DNA of 64,000 nucleotides, taken from NCBI RefSeq assembly GCF_963668515.1, contig NZ_OY764866.1, forward strand, positions 682,001 to 746,000, written 5' to 3'. The notes beneath the pieces were generated by a model. It ran no database searches and was not told where the DNA came from. It saw only the letters and a program-made list of their open reading frames with translations. The position numbers were made by a program, and so were the translations under genes. Positions within the stretch are counted from its first letter, which is position 1; each line of letters opens with the position of its first letter. Source of the stretch: an uncultured Ilyobacter sp. (GTDB lineage: Bacteria > Fusobacteriota > Fusobacteriia > Fusobacteriales > Fusobacteriaceae). Positions 1 through 8,216 of this stretch are shown here, piece after piece.

Positions 1-321
1 AAAATAAACTCTCTCGGTGAATTGAAAAATCAAATAAAGGGTATTCATCTTAATTTTTCATCATCTGGGGAGTATCTGGAAGAAGATTTTTCAGAAATCC
101 AGGAAAAATGGGAAGGATCAGGAAGAATAGAAAGGTATCATATAGAGGTTTCCCATGTTAAAAATATTGATACTCATCAACCTTTTGAATCCTATGAAAT
201 TTTAGATATATTGAAGGAGATTCCTTATAGCTATCTTGTGTTTGAGCTTGCTTACAGAAGTATAGAAGAACTGACCGAAAAAATTAAAAAACAGATGAAA
301 TATTTAAACCAGCCGACATAA
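1..321 (+). CDS. C-terminal part of a TIM-barrel-like protein (partial)
   Basis: The reading frame is open to the left edge, so this is the 3' end of a longer gene; the TTG at 22 is probably internal. The visible residues alternate short hydrophobic strands (KGIHLNFSS, RYHIEVSHV, YLVFELAY) with charged helices. This resembles the last repeats of a sugar-phosphate isomerase/AP-endonuclease-2 type TIM barrel. That assignment rests on the strand pattern only. The stop codon lies inside the terminator hairpin that follows. Confidence 0.45.
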   Translation, partial: KINSLGELKNQIKGIHLNFSSSGEYLEEDFSEIQEKWEGSGRIERYHIEVSHVKNIDTHQPFESYEILDILKEIPYSYLVFELAYRSIEELTEKIKKQMKYLNQPT

Positions 322-340
322 ATATCGGCTGGTTTTATTT
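307..340 (+). terminator. intrinsic terminator
   Basis: Perfect 10-bp stem AACCAGCCGA/TCGGCTGGTT with an 8-base loop, followed by a T-rich tail. It contains the stop codon of the preceding gene. Confidence 0.9.
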
Positions 341-382
341 TATGGATATGATTTTTGTAAAAATATTTGGGAGTATTATTTT

Positions 383-1441
383 CTACTGTTCATTAAAAAT
401 TTTCATGAGCTGAGGTATTCCCTCTTTGATTGCTCTAGATCCTGGGAGTACGAAAATATGCTCATCTACTTCATAAAGCCTTACATTTTTTACCGCAGAT
501 AGTGGCTTGTATTCAGGTGACGATTTGAGTATCTTTATGTTATTTGTGCCCCCTATAATGTAGTCGGGATCATTTACAATAAGTTCTTCTAGGCTATATT
601 TCCAACCTTCCCTGCTTCCGGCTATATTCCTTCCTCCTGAAATATTTATCAGGTCGTTTATAAAAGTTTTTCTGCCGGCTGTATATTCTCCGTTACCAGC
701 TCCCACAACAAAATACACTTTAGGCTTATTCTTAATAGCTTTATTTTTATAATGGTAAGACGCTACTCTGCTTTTTAAATCGGCAGCAACGATAACTCCC
801 CTTTTAGGAACCCCTATAGCCCTGCTTACCTCTATATATTCATTATAAACATCCTCTATACCTTTGGGAGTCTGATAGACTAAATATTTTATTCCTATGG
901 ATTTTAGTTTTTTTACAAAATTTTGATTATAATGTGACTCCATGAGAACTATCTGGGGTCTTTTAGACATTACTTTTTCAAGGTTTGGCTCCATAAGAGA
1001 GCCCATTGACTCTATTTTAGATGCCTCTTTCGGATATCTGCAGAAAGATGTCCTCCCTACTAGCGCCCCTTCCATTTTAAGATCATATATCTTCTCTGTT
1101 ATCCCTGGAGAAAGGGATATGATATTTTTTAATTTTTTACTGTTTTTCAGGTCAGTATTTTTTAATCCATCTATAAAAAATGAATTATAGTATTTTTCAT
1201 CATTTTTTTTTAAAGTTATCTTTTGAAAATCTATTCTGACTCCCTGAGATTCCACGTAGTCATCTCCTAGAATAAACTTATGATTTTGAATCTTTAAAAT
1301 ACCGTCTGCTTCCTGAAATCCTATATTTTCTATTTCATTTTTTGAATAAAAATTTATTCCCTGGACATTTATATAAGAATAACTAGCTACAGATGTTAAA
1401 CCAAACAAAATAAATATTAAATTTAAAATTTTATTTTTCAT
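383..1441 (-). CDS. exported Fe/B12-type ABC substrate-binding protein (BtuF-like)
   Basis: About 352 residues. An N-terminal signal peptide (Lys-rich start, then LNLIFILFGLTSVASYS) precedes roughly 90 residues of unassigned sequence. Then comes a periplasmic-binding fold of the cobalamin/siderophore class: LKNIISLSPGITEKIYDL, a central KRPQIVLMES strand, and a C-terminal IGGTNNI/LPGSRAIKEGIPQLM region. ATG at 1441 is preferred because GGGAG lies 10 bases upstream; the TTG at 1450 almost touches that site. No permease or ATPase gene is adjacent, so it is an orphan here. The ligand (corrinoid, haem or ferric chelate) cannot be told from sequence. Confidence 0.75.
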   Translation of the reverse strand: MKNKILNLIFILFGLTSVASYSYINVQGINFYSKNEIENIGFQEADGILKIQNHKFILGDDYVESQGVRIDFQKITLKKNDEKYYNSFFIDGLKNTDLKNSKKLKNIISLSPGITEKIYDLKMEGALVGRTSFCRYPKEASKIESMGSLMEPNLEKVMSKRPQIVLMESHYNQNFVKKLKSIGIKYLVYQTPKGIEDVYNEYIEVSRAIGVPKRGVIVAADLKSRVASYHYKNKAIKNKPKVYFVVGAGNGEYTAGRKTFINDLINISGGRNIAGSREGWKYSLEELIVNDPDYIIGGTNNIKILKSSPEYKPLSAVKNVRLYEVDEHIFVLPGSRAIKEGIPQLMKIFNEQ

Positions 1442-1772
1442 TACAGACAATCTCCCAGTACTATTTATTTGAATTTATTATAACATATTTTCTATTTTGA
1501 CAATATTTGATTTGTATTATCGTTAGATAAATTTCCATATATTATTACCATACTTGAATTGCATATTTTCTTAAAAATAAACTTTAAGAATTCAAAAGAG
1601 GAGAAATTTATATTTTTCCAATATTATTCTAAGAAAAAGTTCCATAATTAGTGTATGAATGAGCTTAAAATAAGCCAATGATTTTATTCAACAATCTTTT
1701 TAAGTATATCTGATTAAAGTCTGATTCTTAATGTTATACCTAAAATAGCCTTTTATGAAAGGGGTGCACCGT
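1442..1772. other. divergent intergenic region, no gene seen
   Basis: AT-rich spacer between two divergent genes. On the minus strand TTGTCA and TATAAT lie about 15 bases apart, a possible but short-spaced promoter for the binding-protein gene. I see no RNA gene or repeat. Confidence 0.5.
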
Positions 1773-2099
1773 ATGAAAAGAGGCGTGAAACTTCTAAGAT
1801 TAAATTTGGAGAAAGTATTCTCAACAAGAGAGGAATTGACCAAAAAAATAGGTGAATCTTATGGCATCATAAATCTCATGCTAAGTGATGACACAGAGAT
1901 AGAAGACTGGTTTTTAGATAGGATAAAGGAGTATATCCCAGAGAAAGAGTTTGAGATGTCAAAGAATCTCATCTGTCTTGCCAGAAAGTCAGATACAACT
2001 AGAACCCATACAGTAGCAGAGATTGACAGTGCCGATGAAGCGGAAAAACAGTACTACCAGATATATCCAGATCTGCCTATTTTTTACGAAAATAAATAA
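1773..2099 (+). CDS. hypothetical protein, 108 aa
   Basis: Start at ATG 1773, served by AAAGGGG eight bases upstream; an earlier in-frame ATG at 1755 overlaps that site. The product is soluble, mixed helix/strand and strongly charged (FSTREELTKKIGES, DTEIEDWFLDRIKEYIPEKEFEM). It has no signal peptide or membrane segment. No family was recognised. It is monocistronic, with its own terminator directly downstream. Confidence 0.7.
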   Translation: MKRGVKLLRLNLEKVFSTREELTKKIGESYGIINLMLSDDTEIEDWFLDRIKEYIPEKEFEMSKNLICLARKSDTTRTHTVAEIDSADEAEKQYYQIYPDLPIFYENK

Positions 2100-2104
2100 A
2101 AAAA

Positions 2105-2125
2105 ACACCCAAAGGGTGTCTTTTG
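2105..2125 (+). terminator. intrinsic terminator
   Basis: ACACCC/GGGTGT stem with an AAA loop, then CTTTTG. It sits directly after the stop codon of the 108-aa hypothetical gene. Confidence 0.8.
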
Positions 2126-2146
2126 TAATACAGGTAAATATTAATA

Positions 2147-2338
2147 TTATGAGCTGTAAAGACGAGTATCTCCATTGATGAAGTATTCATAGTCTTTTTC
2201 TGTCTTTTCCATAGCAATATGTTTTGATGGGAATACAAAACTTTTTAATGTATTTTTGACAAAAAACTGTGTTTTCATGGAATTACATCTGGTGAAAAGC
2301 AAAGAAATTAATAATACCCAAAAATGAAAATTATTCAT
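2147..2338 (-). CDS. small hypothetical exported or membrane protein, 63 aa
   Basis: ATG at 2338 is preceded by GGAGG at ideal spacing; an upstream in-frame start overlaps that site. The N-terminus MNNFHFWVLLISLLFTRC is a hydrophobic segment ending in Cys, reminiscent of a lipoprotein signal, but Thr-Arg before Cys is a poor lipobox. The remainder is polar (EKTEKDYEYFINGDTRLYSS). No family recognised. The ribosome site supports a real gene; the function is unknown. Confidence 0.45.
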   Translation of the reverse strand: MNNFHFWVLLISLLFTRCNSMKTQFFVKNTLKSFVFPSKHIAMEKTEKDYEYFINGDTRLYSS

Positions 2339-2506
2339 TTTTCCTCCTACCAAGTTATATTATAAAGTAAATTATACTGCAAAAGAGGCAAAAACACAAT
2401 AGACATTTTGAAACAAAAAAGATACTTGAATTTAACCTATTATTTCATAGAGATAAGGACAGCAACCTACCAGAATTAAAAAGATACTCGTATAGGGGTG
2501 ATCACA

Positions 2507-2704
2507 ATGAAACTTGACTTAAAATTAAAGGAAGCTGGATTTTTAAAGGCCCTTTTAGAGAGAGAAGCTTCTAGGAACAGAAGAGATCTCAAAGAGCTAG
2601 ATCCTATAGAGGATAAGTTTTTGTACAATATAACCATTGAAGAGACAGAATCCTTTGAGAGCATTGCCCAGCAGATAGCTGATAAACTCAAAACAAAAAA
2701 ATAA
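2507..2704 (+). CDS. small hypothetical protein, 65 aa
   Basis: ATG 2507 follows AGGGGTGA at about 6 bases; the GTG at 2498 is inside that site and is not used as the start. The protein is highly charged and mostly helical (LKLKEAGFLKALLEREASRNRRDLKELDP, then SFESIAQQIADKLKTKK) with no membrane segment or Cys. No family recognised. Convergent with the BCCT gene; the terminator between them serves both strands. Confidence 0.6.
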   Translation: MKLDLKLKEAGFLKALLEREASRNRRDLKELDPIEDKFLYNITIEETESFESIAQQIADKLKTKK

Positions 2705-2712
2705 ATAAAAAT

Positions 2713-2752
2713 TAAAAAGGCCCTTATAATTAAATATCTAAAGGCTCTTTTC
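2713..2752. terminator. bidirectional terminator between convergent genes
   Basis: An imperfect inverted repeat, AAAAAGGCCCTT against AAAGGCTCTTTT, has A/T runs on both sides and lies between two convergent stop codons. Confidence 0.6.
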
Positions 2753-2761
2753 ATAAGATTT

Positions 2762-4444
2762 TTATTTGCTTAATTTGCTTTTGAGTTTTTCGTTTTTTTC
2801 AAAATTTCCATGGATTTTTTCGTTAAAAAGTTTGTTTAACAGTTTATCTTCCCGGTATTTTTTTAGCTTTTTGAGATCTGTATTAAGTCCCACATGCAGA
2901 CTATAAGTCATCACAAGCAATAATGCTGCGAATGGAAGTCCTGAAATTACAACTGCAGTCTGAAGGGCATTTAAGGCATCTGTACCTCCTGCTATAAGAA
3001 GAGCTATTGCTAAAACTCCTTCCATAACAGCCCAAAAGACTCTTTGTGGCACCGGAGAATCTAGTTTACCACCTGAGGTAAGGTTGTCTACAACCAATGA
3101 ACCTGAGTCAGAAGAGGTAACAAAGAAAGAAACTACTAAAAATATTCCAGTTGAAGACATTATTATTTTTAATGTTTGAGATACATCCATATTATGAATC
3201 ATTTCAAATAATGAAGTAGCTACATTTGATTTTACTGCATTAAACAGAAGACCGTTACTTGATATATCTTGAAATAAAGCTGCACCTCCAAAAACTGACA
3301 TCCAAACAAAACTAAGAAATGTAGGTATTATAAGTATAGCAGAAAGAAACTCTCTTACAGTTCTTCCCTTTGAAATCCTGGCTATGAACATACCCACAAA
3401 AGGAGACCAAGAGATCCACCAAGCCCAATAGAATATGGTCCAGCTTCCTTGCCAGTTTTCCTTTCCCTGCTCTGACCAGAAGCTGATATTGATAATATTA
3501 TTTAAATAAAATCCAATACTGTTGTTAAAAAGTCTTACAATGAATAGTGTCGGCCCTATGAAAAGAACGAGCAATAAAAATATTGCAGCTATTCTCATAT
3601 TGAGTTCAGATAAAATTCTGACTCCCTTTCCTATTCCAGATATAACAGATATAGTTGCTATCCCTGTTATTATGCATATTAACGATACCTGTACAGTTGT
3701 GCTTTGAGGGATACCAAATAAGTAATTAAGTCCTGCATTTATCTGCTGCGCACCAAATCCAAGGGACGTAGCCAAACCAAAGAGGCACGATATGACGGCT
3801 GCTATATCAATAATGTCGCCCCAAATACCAAAAACCTTGTCTTTGAGTATAGGGTAAAATACTGATCTTAGTGACAGTGGAAGTCCTCTGTTATAGGCAA
3901 AAAATGCCAGTGCCAGTGATATAAGGGCATATATCCCCCAAGGATGGAAGCCCCAGTGGTAAAATGTTATTCCAAGTGCAGAAGCTAATGTAGCCTTTTC
4001 TCCAAACATGGGTAAAACACTATTATAGTGGTATAGAGGTTCCCCTATACTCCAGAACATAAGTCCTATACCCATCCCTGCACTGATAAGCATAGAATAC
4101 CAGGCAAAATTTGTAAATTCAGGTTTGGCCTCCGGACCTCCTAGTCTCACCTCGCCTAGTTTACTAAATAAAATGTAGACGGGAAATAACAGGAAAAAGT
4201 TTGCACTTAATATGAAAAACCAATTCCATTTTGTGGTTATAGTATTTTTCAGAGTGTTGAAAATAGTGTTTGCACCATCAGGATTTTTCAAAGTGAATAT
4301 TAGAAATAATACTACTAATATTCCAGATATTATGGAAACCTGTGGATGGAAATCAAAACCAAACTTATTAAAATTTCTAGAATGTAGAAGTTTTGATTTT
4401 CCTTTTAATTTCTGTGTTTCATATATAGGTCCTTTTGAATACAA
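2762..4444 (-). CDS. BCCT family betaine/carnitine/choline transporter
   Basis: 560 residues with about 12 hydrophobic segments. It has the BCCT hallmarks: the unwound-helix motif GMGIGLMFW (residues 123-131) followed by GEPLYHY, and the Trp-rich signature WAWWISWSPFVGMFIARISKGR near the middle. Within the family, Gly at the fifth position of GMGIG goes with Na+-coupled betaine-type carriers, while Asp there goes with H+-coupled choline carriers; a Na+/betaine-type role is inferred. TTG start at 4444 has GGAGG six bases upstream. Expression is probably controlled by the leader and terminator immediately upstream. Likely role: compatible-solute uptake in a saline habitat. Confidence 0.9.
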   Translation of the reverse strand: MYSKGPIYETQKLKGKSKLLHSRNFNKFGFDFHPQVSIISGILVVLFLIFTLKNPDGANTIFNTLKNTITTKWNWFFILSANFFLLFPVYILFSKLGEVRLGGPEAKPEFTNFAWYSMLISAGMGIGLMFWSIGEPLYHYNSVLPMFGEKATLASALGITFYHWGFHPWGIYALISLALAFFAYNRGLPLSLRSVFYPILKDKVFGIWGDIIDIAAVISCLFGLATSLGFGAQQINAGLNYLFGIPQSTTVQVSLICIITGIATISVISGIGKGVRILSELNMRIAAIFLLLVLFIGPTLFIVRLFNNSIGFYLNNIINISFWSEQGKENWQGSWTIFYWAWWISWSPFVGMFIARISKGRTVREFLSAILIIPTFLSFVWMSVFGGAALFQDISSNGLLFNAVKSNVATSLFEMIHNMDVSQTLKIIMSSTGIFLVVSFFVTSSDSGSLVVDNLTSGGKLDSPVPQRVFWAVMEGVLAIALLIAGGTDALNALQTAVVISGLPFAALLLVMTYSLHVGLNTDLKKLKKYREDKLLNKLFNEKIHGNFEKNEKLKSKLSK

Positions 4445-4740
4445 TGTAATCCTCCTTTTTCTTTTATAAAAAAAGGCACTCTAACTCTATTATCCGAATG
4501 AATAATAGAGTTAGAGTGCCTTAGCTTCACCAATTTATACTTGACTCACTATATACCATTAAAAATAGTATAGTTCATTGCCTTTATAAAACTTCTATAA
4601 AGACCCTGAACAAACCCCAGTTCTACCGCTATTTTTCAATTAAATTTTCCCTATTAACGGTTAGCTCGAATCAGCACTGTATAAAACATTGTTGACCTCA
4701 CAAACCAGGTACTAATTTAACCTACTTCATATTAAACTCA
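4445..4740 (-). promoter_or_regulatory. structured 5' leader RNA of the BCCT gene (candidate riboswitch/attenuator)
   Basis: About 295 nt lie between a clear promoter and the TTG start, ending in a strong terminator placed just before the Shine-Dalgarno. Local stems readable on the minus strand are CTAACCG/CGGTAG (one bulge), GTTCA/TGAAC enclosing CTTTATA/TATAAAG, and TATACTATT/AATGGTATA. AGTGCT can pair with the 5' arm of the terminator, a possible antiterminator. An 11-codon ORF starting MFYTVLIRANR follows GAGGT but has no obvious control codons. It does not match the SAM, T-box, TPP, cobalamin, glycine, lysine, ydaO or M-box consensus as I know them. Confidence 0.6.
4468..4522 (-). terminator. 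leader terminator of the BCCT gene
   Basis: 21-bp perfect stem (arms 4473-4493 and 4502-4522) with an 8-base loop, followed on the minus strand by a run of T. It ends about 13 bases before the GGAGG of the transporter gene, so it acts within that gene's own leader, not on an upstream gene. No gene lies upstream on this strand. Confidence 0.9.
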
Positions 4741-4746
4741 GGTAGT

Positions 4747-4775
4747 ATGATAACAAAATAATAGTCTTTAGTCAA
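4747..4775 (-). promoter_or_regulatory. sigma70-type promoter of the BCCT leader
   Basis: On the minus strand, TTGACT (4775-4770), a 17-base spacer and TATCAT (4752-4747). The predicted transcription start is near 4740, which defines the long leader. Confidence 0.75.
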
Positions 4776-4817
4776 TATTTAATGAATTTTGTAATATTTT
4801 TATACAGGGAGGTTGTT

Positions 4818-5510
4818 GTGGAAGTTTTAAAATATGACTTTTTAATTTTATCTTTAATATTTCTCATCCCTGGTTCAGTTATATTTATTCTGAGAAAAGA
4901 CCTGAGGACAACAATAAAAAAAATGTCTCTGATCTCCCTTCCCTTTGCTTTAGCAGAAACACTGTTTTACCCTAGCTACTGGGAACCAAATTTTTTACTG
5001 GATATGGGGAATAGGGTTGGATTTGGGTTAGAGGATTTCATTTTCGTAGTATCACTGGCCTCTTTTACATCCACCGTATATGCTTTTACATTCAGAAAAA
5101 GATATGTAAAAAATAATCCTGAAAATCCCATATTATTTTTAATGAGAATATTTTTTATTTCAGTATCTATAATTATTTTAATTCTATTATCTGTCTGGAT
5201 GAATGTCCCTGCCATATACAGTGCAACTTTTATAATGATAATTGTGCCGGTAATAATAATTTTAAAAAGACCTGATTTTTTACGCCCAGGTATTTTGGGA
5301 GGAACTCTTTCGGCTTTTGTGTATTTTATTTTATGCCTTGTTTTTAATCTGATCTATCCAGGGGTCTTTGAAAAAATATGGAATACTAATTTGTTATTGA
5401 ATAAATTTCCTATGGGAGTTCCCCTGGAGGAATTGATCTACGGCTTTGGTGCAGGGTTCTGTGCAACAATAATTTACCCCTATATTTTTAATTATAAATT
5501 TGGGAGTTGA
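4818..5510 (+). CDS. lycopene cyclase-domain (CarR/CrtYcd-like) membrane protein
   Basis: 230 residues, about six hydrophobic segments, arranged as two similar halves. The first half contains FGLEDFIFVVSL and the second VPLEELIYGFGAG; these paired acidic motifs mark the two CarR domains fused in CrtYcd-type lycopene cyclases. Start at GTG 4818 is chosen because GGGAGG lies five bases upstream; the ATG at 4782 has no ribosome site. It ends seven bases before a UbiA-family gene, so the two form an operon. The same domain pairing (heterodimeric cyclase plus UbiA elongase) is known in C50 carotenoid synthesis, but no phytoene synthase or desaturase is visible here, so the substrate is open. Confidence 0.75.
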   Translation: MEVLKYDFLILSLIFLIPGSVIFILRKDLRTTIKKMSLISLPFALAETLFYPSYWEPNFLLDMGNRVGFGLEDFIFVVSLASFTSTVYAFTFRKRYVKNNPENPILFLMRIFFISVSIIILILLSVWMNVPAIYSATFIMIIVPVIIILKRPDFLRPGILGGTLSAFVYFILCLVFNLIYPGVFEKIWNTNLLLNKFPMGVPLEELIYGFGAGFCATIIYPYIFNYKFGS

Positions 5511-5516
5511 TAATTT

Positions 5517-6416
5517 ATGGATAAAGTAAATTCTTGGATAAAGGCCTCAAGACTACCCTCCCAGAGTTATATATTTTTCCCCCTGCTTTTAGGACAGGGT
5601 TTTTACTATAAAGAAACCGGGAATTTCAGCATTGTCTTTTTCATACTGGTACAGCTATTTGGTCTTTTGATACAGCTTTATATCGTCTATGCCAATGATT
5701 ATTCGGATTATGAGATAGATAAAACCAACGATACTTTCAATATCTTCTCAGGAGGATCACGGGTATTGGTGGAAGGTCTCATATCGAAGAAGGAGATGAA
5801 AAAGGGGATACTTCTCGTAATGGGATTAAACCTCCTCTTAGGAACAGTTTTAACTATAGGTTTTGAGAGGACTAAGAGTATTCCCCTGATAGTGATCTCG
5901 TTTCTCCTGCTGTGGGGATACAGTTATCCCCCTATACGACTATCCTATAGAGGTGGTGGAGAAATACTTCAGACAACGGGAGTGGCTATAATCCTTCCTT
6001 TATTTGGTTATTATATCCAAGGGGGAACTTTTCAGGGATTTCCATGGATTTTTCTTTTGTTTTTCTTTCCCATACAGTTAGGCTGTGCCATGTCCACCAG
6101 TCTTCCAGATTATCCATCTGACAGAGAGGGAAACAAGAGAACCTCTACGGTGATATTTGGATTTGAAAATACCAAAAGATATATTATAATCATAAATTTT
6201 GTCAGCCTCTTTATATTTTATCTTGTTGCATGGCTTCAATTAAAGCCTCTAAAGTCCTATACCGTGCTTGCAATACCTTTAATATGCAATTTATATCTGG
6301 TATATCTAAAAAGTAAATCAAAGATATCCTCTTCATATTTGGATAAATTTGTTGCGGTGAATATTATCATAGTTATAAGTTTAACAGTTGGAAATACGAT
6401 ACTTTTATTTTTCTGA
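5517..6416 (+). CDS. UbiA family prenyltransferase
   Basis: 299 residues with about eight to nine membrane helices. Both Asp-rich motifs of UbiA enzymes are present: NDYSDYEIDKTND (about residues 61-73) and DYPSDREGNKRT (about 199-210), which bind Mg2+-prenyl diphosphate. GGGAG lies 10 bases before the ATG. It is translated directly after the lycopene-cyclase-domain gene. MenA-like enzymes and carotenoid elongases both belong to this family. With no menaquinone genes nearby and a cyclase-domain partner, a carotenoid-like or other isoprenoid lipid role is as likely as quinone synthesis. Confidence 0.8.
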   Translation: MDKVNSWIKASRLPSQSYIFFPLLLGQGFYYKETGNFSIVFFILVQLFGLLIQLYIVYANDYSDYEIDKTNDTFNIFSGGSRVLVEGLISKKEMKKGILLVMGLNLLLGTVLTIGFERTKSIPLIVISFLLLWGYSYPPIRLSYRGGGEILQTTGVAIILPLFGYYIQGGTFQGFPWIFLLFFFPIQLGCAMSTSLPDYPSDREGNKRTSTVIFGFENTKRYIIIINFVSLFIFYLVAWLQLKPLKSYTVLAIPLICNLYLVYLKSKSKISSSYLDKFVAVNIIIVISLTVGNTILLFF

Positions 6417-6441
6417 AGTTAAATATACTGTATTTATAGAT

Positions 6442-6474
6442 GTAAAAAATCCTCCCATCAGGAAGGATTTTTTT
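6442..6474. terminator. bidirectional terminator
   Basis: AAAAAATCCT/AGGATTTTTT stem with extra CC/GG pairs after one mismatch. It lies between the convergent UbiA and Bax-inhibitor-1 genes. Confidence 0.85.
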
Positions 6475-6481
6475 AATTTAT

Positions 6482-7186
6482 TTATCTCTTTTTTCCAAAT
6501 ATTCTAAGGAGATAGAGGAATAAGTTGATGAAATCTAGATAAAGTGCCAAGGCCCCTATAATTGAAACCTTGTCCACCACAGAAACATCCTGTGAAACAG
6601 CCACCGTGATATTATTCTTTATACGGTTCACATCATAGCCGATAAGGCCTATAAATATAAGAACTCCCATATATGATATTATCCAGTATAAAGTTGGAGA
6701 CTTCAGAAAAATATTGACTACTGAGACAATGATAAGTGTTATCAGTGCTACTTTGAGTAAATTACCAAATTTGCTCAGATCCTCCTTGGTGGTGTATCCA
6801 TAAACTGCCATTATGAGGAATATTGCCATGGCCCCGGCAAAGGTATACAGTATGGAAAGCCCCGTATAAACAATTGCTATGAGAGACAGAGTTATTCCGT
6901 TTAGTGCTGAGTAGAAAAGAAACAGGGCCCTGCTTTTAGCGGTACTCATATGGTATACCCTCATTGAGAGGATAAACACTAGGGCAAGTTCACCGATAAT
7001 AAAGGCAAACATATATTTATATGACAGATTCAATAAAACCGGGTTGGTAAGTGTGAAAATAGAAGCAGCGAGAGTGACAAATAATCCTAAAACCATCCAT
7101 CCGAAAACACCTGCTATCTTTTTTGTGACCAGCTGATCGATCTCTTCAGTAGAGAGATAGCCCCTATTTTGCATTCTTTCGTCCAT
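6482..7186 (-). CDS. Bax inhibitor-1/YccA family membrane protein
   Basis: 234 residues with seven predicted membrane helices. A polar N-terminus (STEEIDQLVTKKIAGVFGWMVLGL) leads into the helices, and the end YLDFINLFLYLLRIFGKKR is characteristic of the YccA/YbhL group. ATG 7186 follows AAAGGAGG; the upstream extension encodes that ribosome site. Family members act as pH-sensitive Ca2+ leak channels or modulators of FtsH proteolysis; the role here is not known. Monocistronic. Confidence 0.9.
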   Translation of the reverse strand: MDERMQNRGYLSTEEIDQLVTKKIAGVFGWMVLGLFVTLAASIFTLTNPVLLNLSYKYMFAFIIGELALVFILSMRVYHMSTAKSRALFLFYSALNGITLSLIAIVYTGLSILYTFAGAMAIFLIMAVYGYTTKEDLSKFGNLLKVALITLIIVSVVNIFLKSPTLYWIISYMGVLIFIGLIGYDVNRIKNNITVAVSQDVSVVDKVSIIGALALYLDFINLFLYLLRIFGKKR

Positions 7187-7479
7187 AAATTTTCCTCCTT
7201 TGATATAAATCAATATTATAAAAATTTTGTACAGGGTAATCTAGAAGTTCTGTTGTCCTTAAAAGATTATTCACATAATCAAAATTCTATATAAAAACTC
7301 ATATTCCTTTTATATTTTTCACAATTTATCCTGTTTAGTTCATTATATCTCACTGGGTACTTTATTCAAAGAAAATTCGAAACTTATTGAAATATTTTTA
7401 TGTTCAGGAGATGTAAAAATAAAAGGAAACAAGAATATCCCCTCTAAAATACAATTAAAAGTATAGAGGGAGGTTCAGA

Positions 7480-8001
7480 TTGATTATAGAAAAAGTGGAA
7501 GGGTTATATCAAGTGACTGCTATGAAACCTTTTAGAAAAACCCGGGGAGTAGTTTTTGATTTGGTTCCTAATGAGATAGTGAAAGAAACAGTATCTGTAG
7601 ACAGGGTAATCCATGAGAAAGATGCCGTATCTCCAGGTGGGATAGGTGATGTGAAAAGGCCCTGGTATTTTCATCCCTTTCAAAGAGACAATCTACTGGT
7701 TCTCCATGGATACAGGACAGTTGAACTTTATACAAAAGATCATGGTGAAATTGTAGTCTTTGAAATTCATCCTGACAGAATATATAAAAACGGCGAACTT
7801 CTTTATGAGGAAGGAGTTATACTCTCATGGCCAACTAAGGTTTTTCACAGGATCACCAGTGGGGAAAAGGGCTCTGCCTCACTTAATTTCGCCATGAGAA
7901 AAAACGGATTTGATATAAAAACTAACTTTAATATTTATGATTTAGATCTTGATACCGGAAAATTTAGGGTCCTTAGGGAGGGTTATAAGGATCAAGTCTG
8001 A
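7480..8001 (+). CDS. cupin-like protein of unknown function
   Basis: 173 residues with dense beta-strand character and no signal peptide. A likely cupin core contains KRPWYFHPFQRDNLLVLHG (motif-1-like, with His) and LSWPTKVFHRITSGEKGSAS (motif-2-like, with His). These could hold a metal or sugar ligand, but the spacing is not diagnostic. The TTG start at 7480 has AGAGGGAGG seven bases upstream. It stands alone between the divergent YccA gene and the TetR gene. Confidence 0.6.
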   Translation: MIIEKVEGLYQVTAMKPFRKTRGVVFDLVPNEIVKETVSVDRVIHEKDAVSPGGIGDVKRPWYFHPFQRDNLLVLHGYRTVELYTKDHGEIVVFEIHPDRIYKNGELLYEEGVILSWPTKVFHRITSGEKGSASLNFAMRKNGFDIKTNFNIYDLDLDTGKFRVLREGYKDQV

Positions 8002-8216
8002 TAAATAAATTAGTATAGGGGGCATCTCTATATGAAAATATAATTCTAAAATAATTTTTAATTCTTTTTTTCTGCATTAATCATAAACTCTTATTAAAAT
8101 ATTTTTATGATAAATTTCTAATGAACTAAAATTAGTTGACAAAGGAACAGTGGGTATAATAAAATTATTTGTTGGAACTGATTGTCTCTATGAAATAGAT
8201 CATTGGGGGGGTATAG

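Noticed and set aside
2476..2754. 92-codon minus-strand ORF opposite the 65-aa hypothetical gene
   Set aside because: Hydrophobic shadow of a charged plus-strand gene that has its own well-placed ribosome site; no start signal on the minus strand.
4445..4740. Known riboswitch class (cobalamin, ydaO/c-di-AMP or TPP) for the BCCT leader
   Set aside because: Isolated fragments (AGCTAACC, AATAGGGAA) resemble parts of these classes, but the required order and partner motifs are absent, so I leave it unassigned.
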